From Neurospora tetrasperma FGSC 2508 (taxonomy: Eukaryota > Ascomycota > Sordariomycetes > Sordariales > Sordariaceae), in assembly GCF_000213175.1 (NCBI RefSeq), contig NW_009799179.1, positions 2,725,101 to 2,789,100 of the forward strand: DNA of 64,000 nucleotides, given 5' to 3'. The notes under the pieces were generated by a model. It was given only the letters and a program-made list of their open reading frames with translations. It made no database searches and had not been told where the DNA came from. Position numbers and translations under genes: made by a program. Positions 46,103 to 62,112 of this stretch are shown here, one piece after another (position 1 is the first letter of the stretch; the number at the start of each line of letters is the position of its first letter).

Positions 46103-46300
46103 TCCTATTACACCAACGACTCGGAAAAGGGCCAGTACTACGACTACTGGAAGCTCCTGCGCGCCGTCGGCCAAGTTGCCGATGGGACTCACGAGAGCGA
46201 CTCGCTCCTCCTTTGCACTATCGGCACCGCCGGCAACGCGGTTATCCAGTTCAGCGAGTGGTGCAAGGCCAACGGCCAGAACTGCTGCCAGCCGCCTTAA
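46103..46300 (+). pseudogene. Coding-like 3' terminal fragment of a small Cys-containing protein
   Basis: A 65-residue open stretch ending at a TAA with strongly Neurospora-like codon use (nearly all C- or G-ending). It encodes YYTNDSEKGQYYDYW at the start and FSEWCKANGQNCCQPP at the end, with four cysteines near the C-terminus. No start codon or convincing upstream exon was found, so it is a remnant or the last exon of an unseen gene. The family is not recognised. Confidence 0.4.
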
Positions 46301-46831
46301 CGTGACCACTGCAGGACAAATGTTGAGGGCGTTCTTGTTGAGAAGATTTCTTGCTGCGATGTCAACTAGACGCTGGTCTACCTCTAGTGGTAGGTGCACC
46401 TACTAATGGGTACAACTACCCATACCACGAGTGACCAGCTGTAATGCGAATAGGTGAAGAGGTACTAATGAATACCTAGGTAACAGGGGCATTAGATTAT
46501 TGGGAGTCCAGTACGTCGTAAGACATTTTCATTCTTCCCGTATTCCTAGCCAGGCTTAACACTCTTTTGCCTTTTGAAAGTAAAAGACAAGGCAATATAA
46601 CTAGCCGTCCGGTCCTTTATTAGCACAGTATATAATATAAATAGGTTGCAACCACACTACTAGAGGGAAGTACAAGGCTAGGAGCCGCCTTCCTCCTATC
46701 TTTCCTATTGGAAAGAAAAAGAAAAAAAATTTGGAAGAAAACAAGATGATAGAAACACTAAAAGTAAAAAAGAAAGCTAGAATAGGAAAAAGAGAATGAC
46801 CCGACTTCAGCGAAGTGGAGATAATTGAATT
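46301..46831. other. Intergenic between the Cys-containing fragment and tRNA-Leu
   Basis: TACCTCTA at 46379-46386. AT-rich and A-rich from about 46600. No gene supported. Confidence 0.5.
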
Positions 46832-46932
46832 TGACAAGAGTGGGATTCGAACCCACGCCCTTTCGGACCACGGATATCTCGGATTAAGGGTTAACCTTAA
46901 CGTGGCGCCTTAGACCGCTCGGCCATCTTGCC
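46832..46932 (-). tRNA. tRNA-Leu (anticodon AAG) with a 21-nt intron
   Basis: Minus strand: acceptor GGCAAGA/TCTTGTC with discriminator A. D arm GGCCGAGCGGTCTAAGGC, class II. Anticodon stem CCACG/CGTGG with loop TT-AAG-G + C. Intron 46874-46894 lies between positions 37 and 38. A long variable arm (TCCGAAAGGGC) and T arm GTGGG TTCGAAT CCCAC mark a leucine tRNA. Confidence 0.93.
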
Positions 46933-47006
46933 GTTTTGATGAAATTTGGTCAACTTTCTGTCATTTTGAGATCGGCCTCTTTTCGCGGTCCATGCGAGCT
47001 GCCATC

Positions 47007-49653
47007 TTACTCCTCAATGCGGCCTTCCTCTTCATCCTTCTCACCCTTATAGACCTGTCTAATGAATCTCTCGGCCTCCTTAATAATATGCACGCTTTGA
47101 TCCACGCTGGGCGAGCTCGGATCTCCTTGCACTTTCTGCCATCCTACCAACAATTCCCTCAAGTGGCTTCCCGCTTGGAGGATCTCGGGCCTGATGAGGT
47201 CTTTGAGCAAAGATATCCGGCAGGCGGCCAAGAGAACGAGCATTGCGCCTGCCATTCTGTTTTTCTCCGTGTCAGTACTAGATCCGAATCGAATCACGTA
47301 TGGAAATAAGACACAAGAAAGGATAAGAAAGGAAAAGGAGAGTGACGCACGAAAGTGAACAGATCCACGTATCAACTAATAAGGTCTGAGAAAACCCCCT
47401 AAGGTTCAAGATGTGAAGTAAACATGCATCCAGGCAAGACTTGCAGTTAGCTAGGACTTCGTGTTCTGCTAGCTTTATGTTCATAGCTGACGGGGTAGTG
47501 GTACTGTTCACGCCGACGGCCGTGCTGCTTGCTGGAACGGAGGCCAGGGGACCTTGGATGCCACGGGATCCACCGGCTGTTATATTTGGGCTGGTTACAG
47601 GGCTGGTTACAGGGCTGGAGCCGGCATTCGAACTGCTTAGCATCCACATAAGATATCTGTGGGAGAAGGTTAGTGGCTAGGTATCTTCCAGGCTCGGTTG
47701 ATGGGAGCGAACGAGTTGTAACTTACGGCCGGTAGATGACACTCCTACAAGTGAGATACCTTTGCCTCAGGAACCCCCCATGCTCCGTCTTTAATCCGAT
47801 GATATTGTGCTTCGCACCGACTGGCGGCCACTCAACCTCGAAAGCAAAGGCTTCTGGCAGCACAGTCCTCCACTCATCCAACTGATGATCCAGCTCCTTC
47901 ACAATGCCAGGGAACCGGTTATCATCCAAACTCGCGCCTGTTTCCCTCGCATACAGTAGCTGATGTACTCGATTCAGCAGCCTCCTCATCGAGATACAAG
48001 CCAAAAAGTACAAAGAGCTCTGCTCCTCCTCTTGGGCGTTCGAATGCGTGCTGTACCCTGCACCTGGTAGCGGAACTGAGGATTCAATACGAGCAATACC
48101 TGATAGCGGCAAGTTGGAGAGCTCAGCTAAGTAATCCGATTCGAGGATGTAGCAGGACCAAAAGATGCGGCGGATACGTTCTTGATCTTCGGAAGTGGAA
48201 TCTTGGTAAGAGTATGAAAGGAGAAGGAGACACTTGGTGGCTGCGGCGGAGATATACTCCCATGCTTGGAGGGGACGGCGAAGGAAGGCAAAGTAAAGAC
48301 TGAAGGTTGAGAGATCAGTGTTAGTCAGAAAGAGAGCTGGAAATCTTGGAGGGTGGTTGATGCACATTGAAGCCGAAGAAACTCACGCTACGAAGAAAAG
48401 ACACTGTGTGGCCATGGAGCTGACATCCATGTGGGCAACGTAAAGCTTCTTGAGCGCACTCTCGAAATACATATCGCCCGTTGCACGATAAGTTGCTCTG
48501 CGTCTCCGTTCGCTCTCAGGGACAGCAGCGCTTTCCATCAAGCCCGCCGTCACCTTGCTTGCACATCCCAGTGCCATAACGAGTAAAGCAAGGCAGACGC
48601 GGAGCTCATCGTTGTCTTCAAAGTTTCCGTTCGTGATGAGTGCCCGAGCATTCTGTAGCTGATTGCTTGACGTTGTAGGATACCAGAAGTTGACGGCATG
48701 CGCGAAGGCATCCAAAATGCTGTCGACCTCTTCTTCTGTCACGTACGGATGGATGTTTCCTTTCTTCGTCTTGATGCAAGGACGAGACTGCTCAAGGTGG
48801 AAGATGGAAGTGTAGTCCTTGCGAAGACTGGGGAAGACGTCGAAATGGGGCCATTGTAGTATCGACTCCGTTGTAGAAGTGTGCCGTGATTCGAGAACAG
48901 CATTCTCCAGGTTGTTAGCGTTGTCTAGCTCGTCCGGATGTGGACAGAGGGTAGGCCGAGGTGTAATGCGCAGGTCTGTTAAGGAGCCCCCGGAGAAGCT
49001 CCTTCTACCAACTGACGAGCCGATCGCTGGTGACAACACAGGATGAGAAGAACTGCGGTTGACGAAGTGTGGCGATGCTGCCTAGGTATACAAATGTTAG
49101 TGCCGGAGGTGCGACGAGTGAGAAGGGCAGCTGACAATGTTTGCATTTAGCTCGTGAAGATACTTCTCAACACGCAACACCCCTTCCAGAATGAGATCGC
49201 TCTTTCCCCTCCTGTGGTTTATTTTGTCAGCCAGTGATCTGTTTAATTGAGGAATGACAGACGTGATGGTATCGCTCACGAGTTGGCTTCGGATCCATAA
49301 GTGCAGTCGTTTTCAGTTGCGACACAAGCCGCACATGGCGCATTACCGTCACATCTATCATCAGGAAAGTAAGCGGCCTGAATTCCAGGTTCAAAACACC
49401 TCCACCACAGCGGCATGGCACCTTTGCAGGATGCACATGCGGGTAGCCAAGGGAACGATAAGAGGATCAACAAACCTTATTTTTCTGGACCTGCACAGGT
49501 CACACTTGGATAGTAAGTTGCATAAGCGGATCACCTCTTTACCTCCAAGCAACATGGGGCCGAAATTCAGAGGAAAAAAGCAAAACTTACTGCGTGGGAT
49601 GTTCTGAGCCGCTTCCTTGATGGCCCGCTACTGGTGTCGTTCTCCATGGCCAT
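47007..49653 (-). CDS. Zn2Cys6 transcription factor with fungal-specific TF domain
   Basis: Eight exons in transcript order: 49653-49591, 49504-49476, 49354-49280, 49211-49136, 49081-48387, 48299-47727, 47656-47351, 47256-47007; 688 residues, all phases consistent. Residues 22-48 form a canonical binuclear zinc cluster, CX2CX6CX5CX2CX6C, beginning CDLCRSRKIRCDG. The cluster is assembled across three exons, one of only 29 nt. The middle region (ALYFAFLRRPLQAWEYISAAATKC...) is the fungal-specific TF domain. The 5' end may be the ATG at 49653 or the in-frame ATG at 49647. It sits tail-to-head behind a sugar permease and near a beta-galactosidase, so a regulator of that pathway is a reasonable inference. 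A tandem VTSPVTSP repeat lies in exon 7. The exon 7 donor (GTGCGT) is the least certain junction. Confidence 0.88.
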
Positions 49654-50210
49654 CTTGCATCATCATTACTTCCATGCAGGATCGGCGTTGAAGGCTATCA
49701 ACACTTTTAGTTTGATCCGAAGCGGTCCGATTTCAAAGGACTGATAACTAAGACCCGGCGTTAAGAGGTGAAAAGGGGGAAAAGGGACGCGATGGTCCCG
49801 GACATTCCAGCCATACCCCCCTGCCCCTAATATTGCGGGGAAAGCGGAGACTACGGAGACAAGGGGTCTGGGGTTGGGAATGATTTGGGGGGAGGAGGTA
49901 ACTTACAGGAGCAGGCTACCATGCCAGGCTCGGACCCTATCAATCCATAAAGCCGTCGTGGTATACGAAAGCTGGAACTTCTCGTCCGGAAATTATTGGG
50001 CCATGACTCTACGATGGACTGTGCTCAACACTCTCATAATGAGCAAGGCCAGGCGCTTACGGCCCGTAGTTGAACTCTGTAGCACGAACCCGAGTGTACT
50101 CTCTTATAATCACATCAACGTGTGAAGGTTGGGCTGATGAAAATATTGATTGGCCATTTGAATCATGGGCTTAACGTCCATTTAATCACGCGCAAGTCCC
50201 ATTGATCAAA
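49654..50210. other. Promoter region of the transcription factor
   Basis: Between two minus-strand genes. Contains SYGGRG-type sequences GCGGGG (49835), GCGGAG (49844) and CTGGGG (49868), about 180-220 bp before the start codon. No gene. Confidence 0.45.
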
Positions 50211-51918
50211 CTAGATTGTAACTTTCTCGTCATCCGGCGCGCCCATGGTGTTCAATACTGTCTGCGCACTCCTCTTCTCCAGGCTTTTCTTGACCGGGTT
50301 AGGAGCCGAGAACACTTCCTCGAGTTCTTCAAGGGTACGATCCTTGGTTTCAGGGAAATAGAAGAAGATCACGACACCTTCGATGAGGTCCCAAAACACA
50401 AAAACGAGATAAAAGTAGTACCCGATCTTCTCGAAAGCAGGCCCAGAGGAATATTGAAGAACGACAGACGAAGCAGCGGATGCGAAATTTCCGACAGCAG
50501 TGCCTTTTGCGCGGGTAGCTGTGGGGAGTGTCTCCGCAATATACATGGACTGCAGGGCCGTCCATCCGAAAGAAAAGACAATGCCAAATATGAAGATAAA
50601 GGCAATGGTGGTGTTAGCGGCAGCACGTTGGGATGGGGTGAGAGCTTGAGTATCAGCGTCGTCAAGGTTACCAACATGGCCCGGCATTGCGAGTTTACTG
50701 GTACCCGTCATGATGGCGAAGCAGATGGAAGAGAAGACAATTGTGTAGAGCAGAAGAGGACGGCGGCCAACGACATCGGTCATGCGTGCTCCCGTTACGG
50801 CGCCGATGAGCGACAAGGCTGGGTTGATACCGTTCAGCGCCAATACCTTGTGCTCATCGGTAATACCGGCTGATTTGAGCATGTTGACCATGTAATAGGA
50901 GGACAAGCTATTGCCGCTGACTTGACCAAAGCAGGCCATGCCGAGGACGCAAATAAGGCGGCGACGGGCGGAGTGAGTGTTCCAAAGCTCGTGATAATCG
51001 TACCACTTCTTGTCGGATGCCTCTGACGAGATCTGGTTGGCCATCTCCTTGAGTTGCAGCTGTACTAGGGGGTGGTCGAGCCGGCCTTCGCCGTGGTAGG
51101 TGGCCAGGATTTTGGCAGCTTCTTCGTATCTGTCTTGAGCCATGAGCCACCTGGGACTCTCGGGCAACCAAAAGACTCCCAAGCACACAATTCCGGAGGT
51201 GATCATTTGGCACCAGATGGGAATCCGCCACGCGTCCTTGTTGTTCTCGATATAGGAGCAACCATAGACAACCCACGAAGCGATGATAGAGCCAATGTAC
51301 CAGGTCGTATTATACAAGCCTGTCAGGGTGCCGCGCCACTTGGGGTGAGCCATCTCGCTGACATAGCAAGGGGCTGATACGCAACAGAAGCTGACGCCGA
51401 AACCGAGGACGAAGCGACCGCCTAGGAACTGGGATTTGGTATGTGTCGTGGCTTGGACGCAAGTGCCAATGATAATGACAAGAGCACCTGTGAACATGCC
51501 CCATCGACGCCCGAACCAGTCGTTGACAGGGGCGGTGAAGAAAACGGCAGCAACACTGCCGATGTTATACATGGCAAAAACAAGGCCGGTCCCTGAGCCT
51601 GCAGTGGACCTGGAAGAACCCAAGAGGTTAGCTGATGTATCACTCATGGGTGTCATGGCCGATGAACACATACATGTGGAAGTAGTTCTGGTAGGCTTTC
51701 ATACCGTTCAAGCCTCCCATCAGACTTCCATCGTACCCATTGAGACATCCGCAGAGGTAGGCACACGCGAGGACAAGGTAGAGGCGGAACATGCTCTTGG
51801 ACCAGGGCGAGTACTTTGTGTTGTCGACATCATGGGCCAGCTGGACAGTAACATCGGATTCTGGGAAGGCATCGTCATGGGCACCCATGGCCTCCTTTTC
51901 ATTTATGCTGTGAGCCAT
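50211..51918 (-). CDS. MFS sugar porter, lactose/cellobiose permease-like
   Basis: Exons 51918-51674 and 51609-50211 (intron 64 bp), 547 residues. It has the sugar-porter layout: [10 protein letters not shown] in segment 1, NDWFGRRWG after segment 2, PESPR after segment 6 and [12 protein letters not shown] at the end of segment 12. It resembles CDT-1 and fungal lactose permeases rather than hexose transporters. The ATG at 51918 is the first in frame. It is divergent from the GH2 beta-galactosidase (1.45 kb shared promoter), which suggests import of a galactoside or related disaccharide for that enzyme. The intron follows the first membrane segment, close to the position of CDT-1 intron 1. Substrate not proven. 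Confidence 0.88.
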
Positions 51919-56650
<4,732 letters not shown>

Positions 56651-58295
56651 AGGAAAGGCATTAGCATCAGTAGCAGGATGCTCTTTTCCATTGACATCTG
56701 TACGCCTTCAAAGCAAATAATTCCAAACTTGCATATCCTATCATGGCACAAAAGCACTTTCATCACACGTCTTTCGAATTACGACCCTCAAACATAGTCC
56801 CACGTGTCATTCAACAATTGTGCAACTGTAATACAAAAAAAGAACCAGTGAGGAGCGGAAACTGAAACGATTTCGATATCCCCTTTTTCATGGGTCACAA
56901 GACGCGGGGAAAGTGACAAAAAGCATGTTGAAGGCGCTTCTGATGTAAAATATGATAGCAACACACAATGCAAAATGCACAGCAACATTCAGACACTATG
57001 CACGCTTCGACACAAAGAGAGATGCCAGCTTCGCAGTTTATTATTGGCTAATTAAATACCTGACCGGATGTAAGCACAAAGTGCTTTCACTACCAGAACT
57101 TATGCATCCACTCGCGCGTGGGTATACATCGTCCGCTTAGAGGGGAAAATAAGAGGGGGTATAAAGCTACTAAGGTAAGATAAAGTACCTTCGTTGCCTT
57201 GCGTCAGGCACGTCATGCGATGAATGCAGACTTGTGCTATAACGCTGATGCATGGGAATAGATTGACGGCTGGTGGTCAGCAGCCAACAGCAATAACCTC
57301 CAAGAACGTCATCACGCAAGCAGAGGTAACACAGAACATAAGACATCAATCAGTGACGTGGTGTCAAGCTTCAGGTCGGTTCCAATCCAACCCCGCTGTT
57401 ATTTTCAAGAGGGAGGGGACTCGTGAATAAAAGCCCAAAAGAAGGCGAACTAAGGAGCACAAGCACAAGGAACTATCAAGCCAACGAATCTTGAGGAGAC
57501 TCCCGTCGTTGATAATGATTCATCTCAAGAAACCGCCGGGACATCAAAGGGGGGCGGCTGTAGGTTGAAATAAGCATAACAACCTGACTCCGCAGTAGGA
57601 ACGGAAGGGACGGAATACGTACAGTAAACCCCGCTTTCACTTTGTGCCACCAACAATTACTCCATCGGATCCTCCAACTACCACGGGATGGATTCTGGTG
57701 TTTTTATGTCTTGGTTCGCATTGATTACAATTCCCCCAGGAGGCCGGCCCCCAGAGCGGGAATTGGGCCGTGGAACCCTATGGCGCCATGTGCGCTTTTA
57801 TTTTGGGTTTGATCGGCATAATTATCCCTGTTGCGCGTAGGGTTGATTCTCGAATTCGAGCGATGATACTAGTATATTTAGAAGCCATGCGTGGTGGGTG
57901 TCAAATGCCGCGCAGTTCTATCTGTGGCGTGGCACGGTTGCTGTTTGTTAGCATTGCCGGCGCACAGGAGCATGATCTTGCAGCAAACAGGAATGCCGCA
58001 TGTAGGCGATGGGGTGGACTTGTTGAAGATTACGAATATCAACACACGACCAACGATAGATTCGAGTCATCAAAAACGGTATTGAATTAACAAATGCCTA
58101 GATAACGTAGCCCGTACCCTCGCCGGGGAAGCACCAATTTTCCAAGCACACCACGCCGCCCCTTCATGAAGTATATAACAAGAAAGCAAGATAGGAAGGA
58201 CCACATTGAACCACCATAAATCAGGCTGCCTACAAGGCACCATCGATCATCGTCATGAATCAGAGACAAAGGTTTATATTTCGGGAACGAAATGT
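56651..58295. other. Convergent intergenic region
   Basis: Lies between beta-galactosidase and the Asp f 4-like gene. The frame 57770-58090 (107 codons with a hydrophobic stretch) has no likeness to a known family and is not called. Confidence 0.45.
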
Positions 58296-59204
58296 TTAGT
58301 CCTTGCCGCTGTAGCCGACCTTGATGTTGAGGGTGACCTGCTGGCCGCTCGCGATGTTGAGGCCAACACCGTCCTCAGCCTCCATACCCTTGGTGTAGGC
58401 GTTGGTACCAAAGCCACCGGGGAGAATGGTGGAGCAGGTGTCGTGGCCGCAAATCTGGCAGCCGGGAACGTCCATACCGGCAGCCTGGGCAACGAGAGAA
58501 GAGCAGTCGGCACCAGACCAGCCACCGTTGCTGCTGTTCTGGAAGTCGAACTCGGCCCAGTTACCGGCAAACTGGCCGTTCGAAGTGGTGGGAACCTCCT
58601 CGGCAGAGAAAGCGCAGACACCCTGGGTGTTGGCGGCGGCGACGACGAGCTGGGTCTCGCCAGGCTGGAGGGTGAAGACGAGCTGCTTGTTGGTAGCGAC
58701 CTTGAACATGCCGTTGAGGCCGTGGTCGGAACCCATCTTGTTGCCGCAAACAACCTGGTAGGGCACGTCGGCAACGTTGGTGTAGTACATGCGGTTGTGG
58801 TACTTGTCGGCGATGCTCTTGGGGACGGTCATCAAGTTGGAGTTCCACTCGCAGCCGTCAGCGTCGCCAGTGTTGCCAGTGTACATGATCTGAGCGTAGG
58901 TGACGCGCTTGGTGTTCTTGTTCTCGCCGCAGAAGGGAATGTACTCGTCATCGGAAGAAGAGTCGTCCCCGGTCGCAGCAGCCGCAGAGGACTGGGCAGG
59001 CTCGGGAACGGTGGTGCTGGAAGGAACGGCGACGGAGGAGGAGGAGGGGGTGGCGGCAGGGATGGGGATGGGGAAGTGCTTTTCGGCCTTGTAGAACTTG
59101 AGGTCGCGCTGCTGATGGGCGGCGCGGTGGAGGTGAGCGTGGCCAGAAGGCATGGCCGAGGCGCCGAGGACGCCGGCAAGGACGAGGAGGCTGGTGATCT
59201 GCAT
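58296..59204 (-). CDS. Secreted Asp f 4-like protein
   Basis: Single exon, 302 residues from the ATG at 59204 (MQITSLLVLAGVLGASA, a signal peptide with cleavage near 17-18; the frame is open upstream but that would bury the signal). After a His-rich stretch and a Ser/Pro/Thr linker (about 50-90), the conserved C-terminal domain starts YIPFC and continues with a GNxGD block, WNSNLM, GMFKV, the Asn/Gly-rich WAEFDFQN...GWSGADCS and the paired-cysteine GCQICGHDTCS. This matches fungal proteins related to the Aspergillus allergen Asp f 4, extracellular proteins of unknown biochemical role. Codon use is very biased, suggesting high expression. Confidence 0.85.
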   Translation of the reverse strand: MQITSLLVLAGVLGASAMPSGHAHLHRAAHQQRDLKFYKAEKHFPIPIPAATPSSSSVAVPSSTTVPEPAQSSAAAATGDDSSSDDEYIPFCGENKNTKRVTYAQIMYTGNTGDADGCEWNSNLMTVPKSIADKYHNRMYYTNVADVPYQVVCGNKMGSDHGLNGMFKVATNKQLVFTLQPGETQLVVAAANTQGVCAFSAEEVPTTSNGQFAGNWAEFDFQNSSNGGWSGADCSSLVAQAAGMDVPGCQICGHDTCSTILPGGFGTNAYTKGMEAEDGVGLNIASGQQVTLNIKVGYSGKD

Positions 59205-62112
59205 CTTGTCGGGTTGAATAGATGTCTGTCTAGTTGGAATGGATAGATGGCGCAAAGGATGCTGGGTATATGTCTAGTCTATAGTAGTCGATTGAGATGA
59301 GGTGGCCGACGTGGTCTATGTTGTGCAATCAATCCAAGGAGTGTTGGTGTAGCGTGGGACCGCGGTCCAAAGGAATGGCTGCGAGATGGGGATATCTGCG
59401 CAAGAGTTGTAGAAAAGAGTGTGGTGAAGCGCAACAAAGGAGGCGTTGTGCGTCGTTGTGGTGTGTTGGATGGAGGAGGAATGAAAATCGCGAGGGAGAA
59501 GGAGGAGGGCGTCAAGTGGTTAAAAGAAACGAACGACAGAGCGACGGGAGCTGCCCCTGGTCCACGTTTGTGCAGACGGCGCCTGCAGGGGCACGCACAC
59601 ACATGCGTTCAGGGACCGGCATGCCTTCCACACAGCGCAGTGCGACGTTGCCCGGGGCAGCGAAATGAGGGCCTGGCAGAAATGATCCCTGGCACCTGGA
59701 AGATTGGTCTGGACAGGTGAGCCGAGTGGGTCTTGCAGTCCCTGCCACTCGTCAGGGCGGTGATCGTCCCATTTCTCGTCCCTGAGTGGCCAGCAGCGAC
59801 CCGCCGTCCACGACATCTGCTCAGGTACCTGATGCTTTTGATTGGCTGGCCCCTTTGATATCCCCCGCCTAATTCGCCGGCAGTTCGGTGGAACAATGGA
59901 ACCCTTCGACGACGCACAAAGGCGTAACGCTGACTTCCAGGTTTGTATTATGCAGCACCTTTGACCCACTGCAAGAATAGGTAGGTCACGTCCAGCTTGC
60001 CAAAGTCAAAGAAGCCATTGTTGTTTAGCTGACAATAGAATTCTCATTGTGACCACATTCGTCGACTTCCTTTCTCTTCTTTCACTCAAAGGGGCCCAAG
60101 ACAGGACGCACGTGCATTGACTGGTGTTCTGGAGATTAGGTGAACATGGGGGCGGGAAGGTTCCGTTGCTTTGGCGTCAAGGATGGCAGCGCTAGCCCTG
60201 TTTCTCGAAGCCTGGTCGCGGTCGGGTGGTCTGAAACGAGATGAACGGAAACGGGGGCAATGCCAACCAAAGAGCTTTGATCTCTAACACATGCTCGGAT
60301 TAAGTACCGCGAAATGTGTTAGCGAGCCCCCTCGGCTAATTCATGGTTCGTTCATCCACAGTTTGATTAAAAGTGTAATGCGAATTGGCGTTGGCGGGTC
60401 GTTCCTTGGTAGACTTGGCAACACAGCACTCCCCCATTGCCCCGTTTCTCCGTTCCATTGGACCCCGTGGGCTGGTCGGGCCACCAGCGCAGTAATTCTT
60501 CAATGAGTAAGCGCGCACCTTGAGGTTTTCACAGTGAAACGAGAAACAAGCCGCGCCTGATGAAACTATTTGAATAAGGCATTGTGGTCACTGGATGACG
60601 ACTTGCTAATGGTGGATCTTTGTTCAGTCATATCGATAGACTAGGCCAATTCGTGCTAGCCTGGGCCGGCTGTCTAGGGCTGCATCATGCGCCGACCGAC
60701 GGCGCCTCCTAGTGTGAAGACTTGATGTTGAACAACTCTCCCCAAAAACACCAAACGGAGTCCTCTTGAACCGCGATCGATTTGCACCCCAGATAGGGAG
60801 CCTCAGAAGCATTGGCGAGCGTTCCAGACTTCTAGAACCGGATCACTCCTGGGTCCGAGATGATAGAAGATGACGACGCGCTCAACCGAGGCTTCCAAGA
60901 ATACAAACCAATTGACATTTCGAACACCCAGCGAATCGCGGTATCCATGAGATGATCTTGGTGGCCGTTGTCCCGTATTCCACAATTAGCGAAGGGGGAA
61001 TGGAGGAATGCCGGTTTACCCCTCCTTGCTGTTGACAAGGGGTCACTGCCACTGCCACAGTCGTTGTGCCCCTGAGTAGGTAGGTAGGTAGTGATCACTC
61101 CTGAGTCCAGACTTCAGGCCCTCACCTCTCCTGCTCACAGTGCACGATCAAGATCCCATCAACATTGCGCATTCGATTGATATCTTGCCATCAACTCACT
61201 GTACCCCTATGAGCTGGAGAGGTCAAATGATGGCAGTCAAGATCACGTGAAGAGTAGATGGAACCTTCAATTCCATTCCATCGGATCCCGTTCTCTGTCT
61301 GCAGCGCTGCAAACAAGCCAATGCACAGACCACTTGCATGCATTTTCAGCTCCTGATGGAAGCGAAGCAGATGCAGAAGCCCTGCGGATGGAACTCCCGT
61401 CCTGCCGAGTGAGCGGTGGAGCCCGGGCACGGCGACCCCGCGAACGTGAGACGCAGCGGATCTTGCCCCGCCCCGCTCAGCTAAACTTTTCCTGTCTTGC
61501 CATTGGAAACTTTCGGCCTTGCCCAACCACGTCCGTTCATTCCTAGCAAAAGGCGATTTCAAAGTCAACAACCGTCCACCAAAACCTGCTGTAGATTATT
61601 CAGACTGGTCGACCGGAAGCTCCGAATTCCCACTTTGCGCGATAACTTAGTCACTGAAACCGGGGCCCCGACACTTCCGTATTACGCAAGCCTTTCTCTC
61701 CTCCGACTCAACGTACCGAGAAGCTTGCGCGTCGCTCGCGGCACGATATCGCATCGAATAATTTGTCCCACGGAGCCGAAACCGTACGCACTAACCACGA
61801 TCTCCCAGATCGAGCTTGGCCGACCCGACCCGAAGAACGACTAGGGTACAACTACAAGCACAACCTGAGCTTGGTGGACACTAAGCAGGGGAAGCAGGAG
61901 CAAAAATTCTCGACTCAGGTCCAGCTCCCCAGACAGGCCCTCAGGGCGTTTGTTGTTGATCCTTACTGGATACCGTACCCCAATCTCAACCTTTGGTGTA
62001 CTCGCTACCTGCCCGGTAGAGAGATTAGCCCGAACCACGATACCCGGAGGAGTAGAGTGAAACGCTAGAACAACCAGAACATAGAAAGAAACACCCACTC
62101 ACCCACACCGCT
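59205..62112. other. Divergent intergenic region, 2.9 kb
   Basis: Promoters of the Asp f 4-like gene (minus) and the exosome gene (plus). Includes a (GTAG)n microsatellite at about 61078-61090. No supported gene, and none of the short frames has family likeness. Confidence 0.5.

Larger units (their letters stand above)
15629..46386. repeat. Dispersed 8-bp motif TAGAGGTA / TACCTCTA (17 copies)
   Basis: Exact copies begin at 15629, 18543, 19569, 25622, 28522, 28662, 29161, 29347, 34129, 41467, 41619, 42037, 42221, 42662, 44855, 45483 and 46379, in both orientations. All but one (42662, in a suspected remnant) lie outside called exons. About one copy would be expected by chance in 31 kb counting both strands. 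I saw none between 46.4 and 64 kb. Flanks vary, often with G after the motif (TAGAGGTAG). Confidence 0.75.

Noticed and set aside
58206-59246. 346-codon plus-strand open frame
   Set aside because: Antisense shadow of the Asp f 4-like gene, whose signal peptide, conserved cysteines and codon bias are clear.
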